Shown: positions 28,381 to 38,330, counted from the first letter of the stretch. The stretch is 64,000 nucleotides of DNA from Paracoccus aerius (GCF_014656455.1 NZ_BNCL01000009.1:86037-150036), one strand, 5' to 3'. The notes: generated from the letters alone by a model not told the origin. Program-made: numbers and translations.

Positions 28381-29004
28381 TTACTTCGGCGCAGCGGCCA
28401 GTTCATCGATGACCTGCTGCCAAAGGCTGGCAGGCTGGGCGCCGCTGATCGCATGCTGGTTGGCAACGATGAAGGTCGGCACGGACGAGATGCCGCGGTT
28501 TCGCGCATGCTGTTCGCGCGCGGCGATTTCATCCCGGTCCGCATCGCTGGCCAGCAGGCGCGCCACCATGTCCGCGTCCATGCCTGCCGCGCCGGCGACG
28601 AGTGCCAGTTCCGCTGCATCGCCGATGTCGCGGGCTTCCTGCCAATGGGCGCGCATCAGGCCCGACATCACGCGGGTTTGCGCGCTTTCCAGGCCCGCCC
28701 AGTGCATCAGCCGATGGGCATCGGTGGTGTCCGGTTCGCGGGGCGAGGGGTTCAGGTTCAGTCCAAGGGCTGCCGCCCGTTCCGCCACAGCCCGCGACGC
28801 TTCCTGGGCGCGCGGGCCAAGTTTCGCGTGCAGGTACTCGATCCGGTCCATGCCGCCCCGGGGCATATGGGGGTTCAGGCGGAAGGGGTGCCAGGCGATC
28901 TGGAACGGGTGCAGCGGGCGGCTTTCAAGCGCGCGGTCCAGTTCCAGCTTGCCGATCAGGCACCAGGGGCAGACGGGATCCGCGAAGATGTCCAGCGGGA
29001 TCAT
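28381..29004 (-). CDS. DsbA-family oxidoreductase (FrnE-like)
   Basis: 207 residues, cytoplasmic (no signal peptide). Thioredoxin-fold start IFADPVCPWCLIGK with a CPWC active site, then the helical insertion (HWQEARDIGDAAELA) and SSVPTFIVANQHAISGAQP with the cis-Pro. This is the FrnE/2-hydroxychromene-2-carboxylate isomerase-like group; members act as disulfide oxidoreductases or in polyketide and stress metabolism. Exact substrate unknown. Confidence 0.87.
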   Translation of the reverse strand: MIPLDIFADPVCPWCLIGKLELDRALESRPLHPFQIAWHPFRLNPHMPRGGMDRIEYLHAKLGPRAQEASRAVAERAAALGLNLNPSPREPDTTDAHRLMHWAGLESAQTRVMSGLMRAHWQEARDIGDAAELALVAGAAGMDADMVARLLASDADRDEIAAREQHARNRGISSVPTFIVANQHAISGAQPASLWQQVIDELAAAPK

Positions 29005-29019
29005 GGGCGGTCCTTTCGG

Positions 29020-29054
29020 TCGAAAAATGAAAACGGCCCGCGAACGGGCCGTTT
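29020..29054 (-). terminator. Rho-independent terminator of cspA
   Basis: AAACGGCCCG (29031-29040) and CGGGCCGTTT (29045-29054) form a perfect 10-bp stem with a CGAA loop; on the minus strand it follows the cold-shock stop by 21 bases and ends in TTTTCATTTTTC. Confidence 0.9.
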
Positions 29055-29075
29055 CGCAACCTTGTCGAAGCTGTA

Positions 29076-29282
29076 TCAGAGCAGCTTCAGATCGCTGGCC
29101 GAGGCGCGGCCATCGCGGCCCGACTGCAGTTCATATGCGATCTTCTGGTTGTCCTTCAGTCCCGTCAGCCCGGCGCGTTCGACGGCCGAAATATGGACAA
29201 AGATGTCCTTTCCGCCGTCATCGGGGGCAATGAAGCCATAGCCCTTGGTGGCGTTGAACCATTTAACCGTTCCGGTCGCCAT
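29076..29282 (-). CDS. Cold-shock protein, CspA family
   Basis: 68-residue single-stranded nucleic-acid-binding protein (one OB fold). [18 protein letters not shown] contains RNP1 (KGYGFI) and [10 protein letters not shown] contains RNP2. Acts as RNA chaperone. The start at 29282 fits the family length; in-frame sequence upstream is leader. The roughly 120-base leader up to 29404 could carry the usual csp 5' regulatory structure, but I did not resolve one. Confidence 0.93.
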   Translation of the reverse strand: MATGTVKWFNATKGYGFIAPDDGGKDIFVHISAVERAGLTGLKDNQKIAYELQSGRDGRASASDLKLL

Positions 29283-29488
29283 AACCGTCCTCTCCTTCAA
29301 GTCATCCCGACGCAGGATTGCGCCAGGCCGTGCAGCCCGCTTTCGGTATTCCGGCTGCCCGTAAAAGGGAGGCGGTAGAAAGGCTTCGCTCACGCAAGTG
29401 AGAGGATGGACGAATCGTTAAAAAACGCAAGCATGAAACGCGCACAGGCCCGGGGCCTGCACGCGATATGGACCACTCCGTTCCGGAT

Positions 29489-31435
29489 TCACCGCAGATC
29501 GGGCGGTGTCGCTTCGTCTTTCAGCATGGCTACGGCATCGGCTAGCGGTAACAGGCGTGAGCCCTGCTGGTCGAGCCTCCGAACCGATACGGTCCTATCC
29601 TCTACCTCTTTCATGCCGATGGCAAGAATCGCCGGGACCTTTCCGACGGAATGTTCGCGGACCTTGTAGTTGATCTTCTCATTCCGCGTGTCTGCCTCGG
29701 CCCGGATCCCTGTCGCGCGCAGGGTCGCTACGATCTCGGCCACATAGGCATCGGCGTCCGATACGATGGACGCCACGACGACCTGGCGCGGCGCCAGCCA
29801 GAAGGGCAGCTTGCCCGCGCTGTTCTCGATCAGGATGCCGATGAAGCGTTCGAAGCTGCCCAGCACGGCGCGGTGCAGCATGATCGGGCGGTGCTTGGCA
29901 CCGTCGGCCCCCACATAATCCGCGTCCAGCCGTTCAGGCAGGTTAGGGTCCACCTGCAGCGTGCCGCATTGCCAGTCGCGGCCGATGGCGTCGCGCAGGA
30001 CAAACTCCAGCTTGGGGCCATAAAAGGCGCCCTCGCCGGGGAACAGTTCATAGTTGTATCCGGCAGCCTGGCAGGCATTGCCAAGCGCGGCCTCGACCCG
30101 GTCCCAGCTTTCGTCGCTGCCGATGCGCTTTTCGGGGCGGGTGGACAGCTTGATGCGCCAGTCGGTGAAGCCCAGGTCGGAATAGACGCCTGCCAGGAAC
30201 TCGATGAACTTCTTCGTCTCCGCCTCGATCTGGTCCTCGGTGCAGAAGATATGCGCGTCGTCCTGGGTAAATCCGCGCACGCGCATGATCCCGTGCAGCG
30301 CCCCCGAGGGTTCGTAGCGGTTGCAGGATCCGAATTCCGCCATGCGCAGCGGCAGGTCGCGATAGGATTTCAGGCCGTGGTTGAAGACCTGCACATGGCC
30401 GGGGCAGTTCATCGGCTTCAGCGCGTTGACTGTCTTGGTCTTGGCATGTTCCTCGTCCACTTCGACGATGAACATGTTTTCCTGGTAGTTGTCCCAGTGG
30501 CCGGATTCTTCCCACAGCTTGCGGCTGACGACCTGCGGGGTGTTCACCTCGACATAGCCGTCTGCGCGCTGCTTGCGACGCATGTAGTCCTGCAGCGCGA
30601 CATAGATGTTCCAGCCGTTCGGGTGCCAGAAGACCTGGCCAGGCGCTTCTTCCTGCATGTGGAACAGGTCCATCTCGCGGCCCAGCTTGCGGTGGTCGCG
30701 CTTGGCGGCCTCCTCCAGCATGGTCATGTGCGCCTTGAGGTCGTCGCGGTTGCGGAAGGCCACGCCATAGATGCGCTGCAGCATCGGCCGGCTGCTGTCG
30801 CCCAGCCAATATGCGCCCGCGATATGGGTCAGCTTGAAGGCGTCGGCGGGAAGCTGGCCCGTGTTCTGCAGGTGCGGGCCGCGGCACAGATCCTGCCAGT
30901 CGCCATGCCAATACATCCGCAGATCCTCGCCCTCGGGGATGCGGTCGATCAGCTCGACTTTGAACGGCTCGTCCCGATCCTTGTAATAGGCGATGGCGCG
31001 GTCGCGGTCCCAGACCTCGGTGCGGACGGGATCGCGGGCGTTGATGATCTCTTTCATCTTCGTCTCGATCCGGCCCAGATCCTCGGGCGTGAAGGGATCG
31101 GCGCGGTCGAAATCGTAGAACCAGCCATAGTCGCGCACCGGGCCGATGGTGACCTTGACGTCGGGCCAGATGGCCTGAACGGCGCGCGCCATGACATGGG
31201 CGAAGTCGTGGCGGATCAGTTCAAGCGCGGGGGCGTCGTCCTTCATCGTGTTGATGCTGATCGCGCCGCTGTCGTTGATCGGCCATTGCAGGTCGATATG
31301 CCGCCCGTCAAGGCTGGCCGAGATCGCGCGCTTGGCCAGGCTGGGCGCGATGCTTTCCGCGACCTGCGCCGCGGTGACGCCTGCGGGATAGTCGCGCGAA
31401 TTGCCATCGGGGAAGGTGAGGGAAATCTGGGACAT
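29489..31435 (-). CDS. thrS: Threonyl-tRNA synthetase
   Basis: Charges tRNA-Thr. 648 residues, usual length: TGS domain ([20 protein letters not shown]), editing domain with [13 protein letters not shown] and [12 protein letters not shown] (the SDLCRGPH-type metal motif), class II core with [28 protein letters not shown] and [15 protein letters not shown] (motif 3), and an anticodon-binding tail. ATG at 31435 has GAGGAGGA upstream. Divergent from the hydrolase gene at 31557; no T-box, as expected for this phylum. Confidence 0.95.
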   Translation of the reverse strand: MSQISLTFPDGNSRDYPAGVTAAQVAESIAPSLAKRAISASLDGRHIDLQWPINDSGAISINTMKDDAPALELIRHDFAHVMARAVQAIWPDVKVTIGPVRDYGWFYDFDRADPFTPEDLGRIETKMKEIINARDPVRTEVWDRDRAIAYYKDRDEPFKVELIDRIPEGEDLRMYWHGDWQDLCRGPHLQNTGQLPADAFKLTHIAGAYWLGDSSRPMLQRIYGVAFRNRDDLKAHMTMLEEAAKRDHRKLGREMDLFHMQEEAPGQVFWHPNGWNIYVALQDYMRRKQRADGYVEVNTPQVVSRKLWEESGHWDNYQENMFIVEVDEEHAKTKTVNALKPMNCPGHVQVFNHGLKSYRDLPLRMAEFGSCNRYEPSGALHGIMRVRGFTQDDAHIFCTEDQIEAETKKFIEFLAGVYSDLGFTDWRIKLSTRPEKRIGSDESWDRVEAALGNACQAAGYNYELFPGEGAFYGPKLEFVLRDAIGRDWQCGTLQVDPNLPERLDADYVGADGAKHRPIMLHRAVLGSFERFIGILIENSAGKLPFWLAPRQVVVASIVSDADAYVAEIVATLRATGIRAEADTRNEKINYKVREHSVGKVPAILAIGMKEVEDRTVSVRRLDQQGSRLLPLADAVAMLKDEATPPDLR

Positions 31436-31556
31436 GATCTGTCCTCCTCGTCGGTTTGGCGCCCACGGAACGCCCGGTTGCGGGTTATCGGTGCCCTCCA
31501 TTGGACGCCGCCGGGAAAACTGTCAAGATAAGCGGCACGACAGCGACAGGTGGGAC

Positions 31557-32297
31557 ATGAGCGAATATCTGGAAACCCCGGGCGGGCGGCGCATCGCCTT
31601 TCAGCGCAGCAACGGGCGCGGCCCTGGCGTGGTCTTCCTGGGCGGGTTCAAGTCCGACATGACAGGGACCAAGGCCGCCTGGCTGCATGACTGGGCGCGC
31701 GAACGAAACCGCGCCTTCCTGCGCTTCGATTATTCCGGGCATGGCGACAGCAGCGGCTGTTTCGAGGAAGGCAGCATCGGCGACTGGCTTGGGGACGCGC
31801 GCGACGTGATCCATGCGCTGACCGACGGGCCGCAGGTGCTGGTCGGATCGTCGATGGGCGGCTGGATCGCGCTGCTGCTGGCCCGTGCCATGCCGCAGCG
31901 GGTCGCGGGGCTGGTGACGATCGCGGCCGCGCCGGATTTCACCCAGCAGGGCTTCTGGGCCGGCTTCAACGATGCGCAGCGCGACACGCTGATGCGTGCC
32001 GGCCGGGTCGAGCTTCCCAGCGACTATAGCGACCAGCCCTATGTCATCACCCGCCGCCTGATCGAGGACGGACGCGACCACCTGGTGATGAACCAACCCC
32101 TGCGGCTGCCGTTTCCGGTCCGGATGCTGCAGGGGACTGCAGACGAGGACGTGCCTGCCGACTGGGCGGTGCGGCTGCTGGATCATGCGACGGGCGACGA
32201 TATCCGGCTGACGCTGGTGAAGGGCGCGGATCACCGCTTTTCCACGCCGGAATGCCTGCAGTTGATCGCGGCGTCGATCGACGATGTTCTGGCCTAG
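31557..32297 (+). CDS. Alpha/beta hydrolase
   Basis: 246 residues. FLGGFKSDMTG (oxyanion region), RFDYSGHGDS, VLVGSSMGGWIALLLA with nucleophile Ser in GSSMGG, and KGADHRFSTPE with the catalytic His. Resembles the group of short serine hydrolases next to palmitoyl-protein-thioesterase-like ABHD10 proteins; substrate unknown. The stop overlaps the next hydrolase gene by 14 bases. Confidence 0.85.
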   Translation: MSEYLETPGGRRIAFQRSNGRGPGVVFLGGFKSDMTGTKAAWLHDWARERNRAFLRFDYSGHGDSSGCFEEGSIGDWLGDARDVIHALTDGPQVLVGSSMGGWIALLLARAMPQRVAGLVTIAAAPDFTQQGFWAGFNDAQRDTLMRAGRVELPSDYSDQPYVITRRLIEDGRDHLVMNQPLRLPFPVRMLQGTADEDVPADWAVRLLDHATGDDIRLTLVKGADHRFSTPECLQLIAASIDDVLA

Positions 32298-33237
32298 GCT
32301 TGCGCTTGGCCTGCTGTCGGCGCTTGCGCTGTTGTGGGTCTTCGGGCCCAGGGACCGGCTGCGGACGGACCAGGCAGCAGCGCCCGTGCCCGCCGACCTG
32401 CAGGCCTGGCTTGACGACCGCGAGGCGGGGATCGACGGGCAGCGTGCCACGGTCCTGCAATGGGCGGGACAAGAGGGAGAGGCGACCGAGGTCGCAATCC
32501 TTTATGTCCATGGCTTCTCGGCCAGCCCTGCCGAATTGCGGCCCTTGCCCGAACAGGTGGCCGTGCGCCTTGGGGCCAATCTTCTGGCGATCCGGCTGAC
32601 AGGGCACGGGATGGACGGTCCGGCCCTTGCTGCGGCACGCGCGCAGGATTGGTGGCAGGACCTGGCGCAGGGGCTGGCGGCGGCCCGCCAGATGGGCCGG
32701 CGGGTGGTTGTGATGGGGATGTCGACCGGCGGCACGCTTGCAGCCCTGGCCGCGCGCGATCCGCAACTGGGCAGGATGATGGGCGGGGTGGTGCTGCTGT
32801 CGCCGAACTTCCGGCTGCGGGCGCGGCAAAGCTGGCTGCTGGAACTGCCCTTCGCCCGGCAGATCGTCGGCATGGCCGGTGATCCCGAACGGTGCTTTCC
32901 CACCCGCAACGACCTGCATCGCAGCCGCTGGACAAGCTGCTATCCCCTTTCCGCGACGCTGGCTGTGGGGGCGCTGCTGCGTCAGGCGCGGCGCGGCGAC
33001 TATGGCGCCGCAACCGCGCCCGCCCTGTTCATCTGGTCGGACGACGACCGGATCGTGGACCATTCCGCATCAGCCAGGATTGCGTCGGGCTGGGGCGGCG
33101 GCGCGACGGTTCTTAAGCAGACGCCCGGCATCAACGACGACCCCGACGCCCACGTCATCGCGGGCGAGGCGCTGTCGCCCGACCTGACGCGTCAGCTTGT
33201 GCCCGCCATTGCCGACTGGATCGCGACCTTGCGCTGA
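32284..33237 (+). CDS. Alpha/beta hydrolase with N-terminal anchor
   Basis: 317 residues. An N-terminal hydrophobic segment (LALGLLSALALLWVFG) suggests a membrane anchor or uncleaved signal. Then VAILYVHGFSASP, IRLTGHGMDG, VVVMGMSTGGTLAA with nucleophile Ser in GMSTGG, and a late His in DPDAHVIAGEAL. Carboxylesterase/lysophospholipase-like; substrate unknown. Overlaps the upstream hydrolase by 14 bases, so the pair is one operon. Confidence 0.84.
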   Translation: MFWPRLALGLLSALALLWVFGPRDRLRTDQAAAPVPADLQAWLDDREAGIDGQRATVLQWAGQEGEATEVAILYVHGFSASPAELRPLPEQVAVRLGANLLAIRLTGHGMDGPALAAARAQDWWQDLAQGLAAARQMGRRVVVMGMSTGGTLAALAARDPQLGRMMGGVVLLSPNFRLRARQSWLLELPFARQIVGMAGDPERCFPTRNDLHRSRWTSCYPLSATLAVGALLRQARRGDYGAATAPALFIWSDDDRIVDHSASARIASGWGGGATVLKQTPGINDDPDAHVIAGEALSPDLTRQLVPAIADWIATLR

Positions 33238-33278
33238 CCCGGCGGATCAGCGCATCTTGACCGCCTTGCGGGATCCTC

Positions 33279-34637
33279 TCAGATCGCGATCTTGCTGCTG
33301 TCCGCAAAGGGGTCGGTCGCGCCGCAATCGGCCGCCACACCGCCCCGGACCCGGTGCTTCCGGGGCTGGCCTGCCTCGGGCAGGTCGATGTTCTCGTCGA
33401 TGAAATCAAGAACCAGGGGGCGGATGTTCAGGCGCCAGGACTTGCCTGCGAAGATGCCGTAATGGCCCGCGCCCGGTTCCAGATGCTCTTTCTTGCGTTC
33501 GGCGGGGACGCCGGTGCACAGATCCAGGGCCGCGACGCATTGGCCGGGGGCCGAGATGTCATCGTTCGCCCCTTCGACGGTCATGATCGCCACATCGGTG
33601 ATCTTGCCGATGTCGACGCGGCGGCCGTTCACGACGAACTCGTTCCGGGCGATTTCCAGCTTCTTGAAGATACGGTCCACGGTCGAAAGATAGAACTCGG
33701 CCGTCATGTCCATCACGGCCAGGTATTCGTCGTAGAACTTGTAGTGCTTGTCGCCTTCGGACGCCGTGCCGCGGGCCTCGTTCCAGATCTTGTCGATGAA
33801 GGCGCGGGCATGGGTTTCAGCATTCATCGCGATGAACGAGCTGAGCTGCGCGAGGCCCGGATAGACCATGCGGCCCGCGCCGCGATACTTGAAGCCGACG
33901 GACTGGATCACAAGATGCTCCAGCTCACCCATCGTCATGCGGTTGCCGAAGTCGGTCACCTCGGTCGCGGCGGCATCGGGATCGACCGGGCCGCCGATCA
34001 GGGTCAGGGTGCGGGGCTGGGCCGCGGGATCGTCCTCGGCCAGGATCGCGGTCGCGGCAAGGGCCAGGGGCGCGGGCTGGCAGACCGCGATCACGTTGGT
34101 ATCGGGACCCAGGTGGCGCATGAAGTCCACAAGATACTGGGTATAATCCTCGATGTCGAACTTGCCCTCGCTGACGGGGATATCGCGGGCATTGTGCCAG
34201 TCGGTGACGTAAACCTCGCAATCGGGCAGCAGCGAGGTCACGGTCGAGCGCATCAGCGTGGCGTAATGGCCCGACATGGGCGCGATCAGCAGCACCTTGC
34301 GGGGCTGGGCGGCGCGGCGGGCGACGCGGAAATGGATCAGGTCGCCGAAGGGACGCTTCATCACCGGCTCGACATAGACAATGTGGTCCTGCCCCTGGTC
34401 GCCGGCGATGGGGGGGATTTCCCAATCCGGCTTGATGACCATGCGGGCATAGCTGCGCTCGGTTACGCGGCCCCAGGCGCTCATCAGCTTGAAGATGGGG
34501 TGGGGGTTCAGTGCAAAGATCGGATAGGACGCGATCGCGCGGGCCGATGCCCCCATCCATTCGTTCGTGTTCCGAATGGTCTCCATCGCATCATAAGACA
34601 CGATGCCCTTGATACCCTTGATCGCCACGGGGGCCAT
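33279..34637 (-). CDS. phaZ: Intracellular polyhydroxyalkanoate depolymerase
   Basis: Mobilises stored PHB in the cytoplasm. About 452 residues. VIAVCQPAPLALAA carries the nucleophile Cys of intracellular PhaZ (instead of Ser), with DWHNARDIPVSEGKFD, TVEGANDDISAPGQ (catalytic Asp) and PGAGHYGIFAGKSW (His). The annotated ATG at 34637 has AAAGG directly against it, which is too close; a GTG at 34628 or 34601 is better spaced, so the start may be 3-12 codons later. Divergent from phaC across 118 bases. Confidence 0.92.
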   Translation of the reverse strand: MAPVAIKGIKGIVSYDAMETIRNTNEWMGASARAIASYPIFALNPHPIFKLMSAWGRVTERSYARMVIKPDWEIPPIAGDQGQDHIVYVEPVMKRPFGDLIHFRVARRAAQPRKVLLIAPMSGHYATLMRSTVTSLLPDCEVYVTDWHNARDIPVSEGKFDIEDYTQYLVDFMRHLGPDTNVIAVCQPAPLALAATAILAEDDPAAQPRTLTLIGGPVDPDAAATEVTDFGNRMTMGELEHLVIQSVGFKYRGAGRMVYPGLAQLSSFIAMNAETHARAFIDKIWNEARGTASEGDKHYKFYDEYLAVMDMTAEFYLSTVDRIFKKLEIARNEFVVNGRRVDIGKITDVAIMTVEGANDDISAPGQCVAALDLCTGVPAERKKEHLEPGAGHYGIFAGKSWRLNIRPLVLDFIDENIDLPEAGQPRKHRVRGGVAADCGATDPFADSSKIAI

Positions 34638-34755
34638 CCTTTCGTTGCTGCGTCACGACGAACGCTGTGCTGCGGCAGAAGGGTCCGAAACCCCTGTTTG
34701 CGCAACTGCCGCCCTGCGCATATCATTGTCCGGGTAATAGGGGGGAACCGGGATC

Positions 34756-36789
34756 ATGGCAAGAACTGCAGGATCTGGCGGCAAGAACGTTGCCAGCAAA
34801 GGTCGGAAAGCGGGCACAGGCGATCAGGAAGCCCGGCCTGCAGGCAAGAAGCCCACCGGAACAAGAACAAAGGCCGCCCCGCCCCCCAGGCCGCAGGTCG
34901 AAGCAACGCAGGGGGCAGAGCAGGACGCCGTCGCTTCGCCCCCTGTGCAAAAGGACGCCCAGCCGATGCCCGATTCGACGGACCGGGGCCGCGCGCCCCA
35001 GGCCATGGCCGAGGCGCTGGCCAGGGGTTCCTCGGGCGCGACGGCGCGAAAGCTGGCCGAGAATATCGAACGGATCGAGGTCTTGGGCCAACGTCTGATG
35101 GCCGCGCTGTCGTCCCGGCCACGGTCCAATCCGGGGATTGAGGCACCCGGTCCGGACCTGTTCCTGACGGCTGCCAGTGCCTGGGCCAAGACGCTGTCCG
35201 AACAGCCGGGCCGCGTCCTGGAAAACCAGGTGAACTACTGGGGCGAGACCCTGAAGAACTATGCCGATGCCCAAAGGGCCATCGCCCTGGGCCAGGTCCA
35301 GCCGGCAGAAGACGACGCGGGATCGGACAAGCGGTTCGGCCATCCCCTGTGGCAAAGCCACCCTTATTTCAACTTCGTCAAGCGGCAGTATCTGATCAAC
35401 GCCAAGGCCCTGAAGGACGCGGCCGGCAATCTGAAGCTGTCCGACGACGTCGCGCGCCGCCGCATCACCTGGCTGACCGACCAGATGGTCGACATGATGG
35501 CGCCCACGAACTTCCTGGCCACGAACCCCGACGCCCTTGAACGCGCCGTCCAGACCGAGGGGGAAAGCCTTGTCCGCGGCCTCGAGAACCTGGTCCGCGA
35601 TGTCGAACGGAATGGCGGCGACTTCGTCGTGTCGCTGGCGGACCGCGAGGCTTTCTCGGTGGGCGAGAATATCGGCACGTCGGAAGGCGTGGTCGTCGAC
35701 CGGACGCCGCTTTACGAGCTGATCCAGTACAAGCCCGCCACCGACAAGGTGTTCGAAACGCCCCTGCTGATCTTTCCGCCCTGGATCAACAAGTTCTACA
35801 TCCTTGACCTCAAGCCGCAGAACAGCCTCATCAAGTGGCTGCTGGAACAGGGCCACACGCTGTTCGTGGTTAGCTGGAAGAACCCCGACTCCTCCTATGC
35901 CGATGTGGGGATGGAGGAGTATGTCGCAGCCTATCTCGAGGCGATGGACAAGGTCCGCGACCTGACTGCGCAGCCCCGCCTGAACGTGGTCGGCTATTGC
36001 ATCGCGGGCACCACGCTGTCGCTGACGCTGGCACTGCTGAAACAGCGCGGCGACGATCGCGTGAAATCGGCCACCCTTTTCACGACCCTGACCGACTTCT
36101 CGGACCAAGGCGAGTTCGTCAGCTTCCTCCAGGACGATTTCGTCAACGGCATCGCCGAAGAGGTCAGCCGCCACGGCCTGCTGCGCGCGCAGTTGATGTC
36201 GCGCACCATGAGTTTCCTGCGGCCGAACGACCTGGTCTGGGGCCCAGCGATCCGCAGCTACATGATGGGAGAAGAGCCCCCCGCCTTCGACCTGCTGTTC
36301 TGGAACGGCGACAGCACCAATCTGCCCGGCAAGATGGCGATGCAGTATCTGCGCGGCCTTTGCCAGCAGAACGCCTTCGCGACCGAGGGTTTCGACCTGA
36401 TGGGCCACAAGCTGCACCTGTCCGACGTGACCGTGCCGGTCTGCGCCATCGCCTGCGAAACCGATCATATCGCGCCCTGGAAGGACTGCTGGCGCGGGGT
36501 GGCCGGCATGGGGTCCAAGGACAAGACGTTCATCCTGTCCGAATCGGGCCATATCGCGGGCATCGTCAATCCGCCGACCAAGAAGAAATACGGCCATTAC
36601 ATCGGCAGCAGCGATTTCGGCGGCGGATACCAGGCCTGGAAGGAATCAGCCAGCTTCGCCCCCGGAACATGGTGGACCCATTGGGCCGATTGGCTGGCGG
36701 AAAGGGCAGGGAGGATGGTCCCGGCGCGCAGCCCCGGCGATGGCCTGGGGCCTGCGCCCGGAACCTATGTCCACGAAAGGGCGGCGTGA
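34756..36789 (+). CDS. phaC: Class I poly(R)-hydroxyalkanoate synthase
   Basis: Polymerises 3-hydroxyacyl-CoA to PHB on granules. 677 residues, longer than the roughly 590 of R. eutropha because of an N-terminal extension of about 80 residues rich in Lys, Ala and Pro. Core: NPDALERAVQTEGESLVRGL, LIFPPWINKFYILDL, VVGYCIAGTTLSL (lipase-like box with catalytic Cys), TDHIAPWKDCWRG (catalytic Asp) and LSESGHIAGIVNPP (His). PHB synthesis genes phaAB are not in the window. Confidence 0.95.
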   Translation: MARTAGSGGKNVASKGRKAGTGDQEARPAGKKPTGTRTKAAPPPRPQVEATQGAEQDAVASPPVQKDAQPMPDSTDRGRAPQAMAEALARGSSGATARKLAENIERIEVLGQRLMAALSSRPRSNPGIEAPGPDLFLTAASAWAKTLSEQPGRVLENQVNYWGETLKNYADAQRAIALGQVQPAEDDAGSDKRFGHPLWQSHPYFNFVKRQYLINAKALKDAAGNLKLSDDVARRRITWLTDQMVDMMAPTNFLATNPDALERAVQTEGESLVRGLENLVRDVERNGGDFVVSLADREAFSVGENIGTSEGVVVDRTPLYELIQYKPATDKVFETPLLIFPPWINKFYILDLKPQNSLIKWLLEQGHTLFVVSWKNPDSSYADVGMEEYVAAYLEAMDKVRDLTAQPRLNVVGYCIAGTTLSLTLALLKQRGDDRVKSATLFTTLTDFSDQGEFVSFLQDDFVNGIAEEVSRHGLLRAQLMSRTMSFLRPNDLVWGPAIRSYMMGEEPPAFDLLFWNGDSTNLPGKMAMQYLRGLCQQNAFATEGFDLMGHKLHLSDVTVPVCAIACETDHIAPWKDCWRGVAGMGSKDKTFILSESGHIAGIVNPPTKKKYGHYIGSSDFGGGYQAWKESASFAPGTWWTHWADWLAERAGRMVPARSPGDGLGPAPGTYVHERAA

Positions 36790-36842
36790 AAAGCGGCTAA
36801 TCAAGGGCTTGGCGGAATTAAGCCATTGGGCGCGCGGTTTTT

Positions 36843-36853
36843 CTGCGGCGCAG
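36843..36853. promoter_or_regulatory. Probable PhaR operator upstream of phaP
   Basis: CTGC-GGC-GCAG is exactly the CTGC-N3-GCAG form described for PhaR of Paracoccus denitrificans. It lies 121 bases before phaP. A related imperfect copy (CCGC-GCC-GCAG, 36872-36882) follows. PhaR also binds PHB granules, so these sites would lift repression of phasin when polymer forms. Confidence 0.68.
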
Positions 36854-36973
36854 CATAAAATACTTGAAATGCCGCGCCGCAGCATTCATATTCCAGTCAC
36901 GAGTATGGTTCTAGCTGCGGAAAGCTCTTTCACTAAAGGTTCCCTTCCGCCGCGCTGACAGGAGTGACTGACA

Positions 36974-37435
36974 ATGGCGAAGACCCCCGATTTTGCAAAG
37001 ACCTTCCAGGACATGATGGCCAATTTCCCGATCGACACCTCGTCGTTCCAGGAAGCGTTCAAGTCGCAGGGCATGATGGGCGAAAAGCTGGCCCGCGTTG
37101 CGCTGACCGCGGCCGAGCGTTCGACCGAAATCTCGGCCCAGTGGGCTAAGGACACGCTGGCCCGCATGGGCGAACTGGCCGTCGTCAAGCACGAGCCTTC
37201 GGATTACGCCAAGTCGATGACCGACTTCGCTTCCGCTTCCGCTGAAGTCGCGGCCGAGCATATGGCCGCCTTTGCCGAAGTCGCGAAGAAGGTCCAGATG
37301 GACACCGTCGACCTGATGCTGACCGCTGGCAAGGACGTGGCCGCCGACGCCCGCAACGTCGCCGAAACCGTCGTGCGCGACAACCAGGCTGCCGTGAAGA
37401 AAGCCGCCGCCGCGACCACCGTCGCCGCGAAGTAA
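36974..37435 (+). CDS. phaP: Phasin, PHA granule-associated protein
   Basis: 153 residues, helical and Ala-rich, coating PHB granules. TPDFAKTFQDMMANFPID at the start, EKLARVALTAAERSTEISAQ and AEHMAAFAEVAKKVQMD amphipathic helices, and an Ala/Lys tail (VKKAAAATTVAAK). GGAG 10 bases before ATG. Own terminator; regulator phaR follows. Confidence 0.9.
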   Translation: MAKTPDFAKTFQDMMANFPIDTSSFQEAFKSQGMMGEKLARVALTAAERSTEISAQWAKDTLARMGELAVVKHEPSDYAKSMTDFASASAEVAAEHMAAFAEVAKKVQMDTVDLMLTAGKDVAADARNVAETVVRDNQAAVKKAAAATTVAAK

Positions 37436-37458
37436 TCGCGCTTTCGGACCGGATCGAG

Positions 37459-37482
37459 AAAAGGGGCCACGGCCCCTTTTTT
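37459..37482 (+). terminator. Rho-independent terminator of phaP
   Basis: AAAAGGGGCC (37459-37468) and GGCCCCTTTT (37471-37480) form a long stem running straight into T6, 24 bases after the phaP stop. Confidence 0.9.
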
Positions 37483-37551
37483 CATGTCTGCGCGCCATGT
37501 CCTTGGCAGGTGCAGAAAATTGCTTTGCCTTTTGCGGTTGCAGCACCCATC

Positions 37552-38202
37552 ATGACGGAAACCGAAAGCCCGGGGTCCGTCATGGCCGCAGCCTCTACGC
37601 CGCTTCTGATCAAACGCTATGCCAGCCGGCGTCTTTATAACACGGAAACAAGCGATTACGTCACGCTCGAGGATATCGCCTCCTTTATCCGCGACGGGCG
37701 AGAGGTCAAGATCGTCGACCTGAAGTCGGGCGATGACCTGACGCGGCAATACCTTCTGCAGATCATCGCCGAACACGAGGGCCGGGGCGAAAACGTCCTG
37801 CCCATCGACGTCCTGACCGACCTGGTGCGCAGCTATGCCACAAGCGCCCATTCGGTAGTCCCGCAGTTCCTGGCCGCCAGCTTCGAGATGCTGCGCGAAA
37901 GCCAGTCGAAGCTGATGGAGAACATGGCCGTCATGCCCAACCCCATGACCCGCGTCCCCGGCTTTGACGCCATGCACCGCCAGCAGCAGGCCTTTCTCAA
38001 GGCGATGCTGGGCGGCTGGACCGGCACATCCGGCCCCGAACCCGAGGAACTGGAGGACAGCGCCGCATCACCCGAAGGCACGCCGGCGCGCAAGACGGAT
38101 CCCAAGCGACGCCCCGCCGCTGCCCCTGACGAAGGCACCGAGGACATGGCCGAAATCCGGCGCCAACTTGCCGAACTTCAGCAGCGTATTTCAAAGCTCT
38201 GA
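37552..38202 (+). CDS. phaR: PHB synthesis repressor PhaR
   Basis: 216 residues (or 206 from the ATG at 37582). LLIKRYASRRLYNTETSDYV and LEDIASFIRDGREVKIVD are the conserved PHB/PHA accumulation regulator DNA-binding domain; QYLLQIIAEHEG and the PHB-accumulation helices follow, then a Pro/Ala-rich linker and a short coiled coil (EIRRQLAELQQRISKL). Binds phaP and phaR promoters and PHB itself. The leader (37505-37550) is rich in TGC/GCA words that may be its own operator. Confidence 0.92.
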   Translation: MTETESPGSVMAAASTPLLIKRYASRRLYNTETSDYVTLEDIASFIRDGREVKIVDLKSGDDLTRQYLLQIIAEHEGRGENVLPIDVLTDLVRSYATSAHSVVPQFLAASFEMLRESQSKLMENMAVMPNPMTRVPGFDAMHRQQQAFLKAMLGGWTGTSGPEPEELEDSAASPEGTPARKTDPKRRPAAAPDEGTEDMAEIRRQLAELQQRISKL

Positions 38203-38240
38203 CTTGCACAGCGCGCGGACAGCGGTTAGACCGCGCCCAC

Positions 38241-38330
38241 GGACAGTTGGCCGAGTGGTCGAAGGCGCACGCCTGGAAAGTGTGTAGGCGGGGAACCGTC
38301 TCGAGGGTTCGAATCCCTCACTGTCCGCCA
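38241..38330 (+). tRNA. tRNA-Ser (anticodon GGA)
   Basis: 90 bases, class II with a long variable arm. Acceptor GGACAGT pairs with ACTGTCC; anticodon loop CTGGAAA gives GGA (reads UCC/UCU); the variable arm lies at TGTAGGCGGGGAACCGTCTC and the T-loop GTTCGAATC is intact; CCA is encoded. The DNA behind it switches to lower GC and accessory genes, so it is a plausible integration site, although the matching 3'-end repeat is not seen within the window. Confidence 0.96.

Noticed and set aside
29445..29459. CAGGCC-CGG-GGCCTG hairpin as thrS terminator
   Set aside because: The T-run on the minus strand is about 20 bases away, so it is not a standard intrinsic terminator.
34670..34678. CTGC-G-GCAG between phaZ and phaC as a PhaR operator
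   Set aside because: The spacer is one base, not the 3-4 described for PhaR; symmetric but not a fit.
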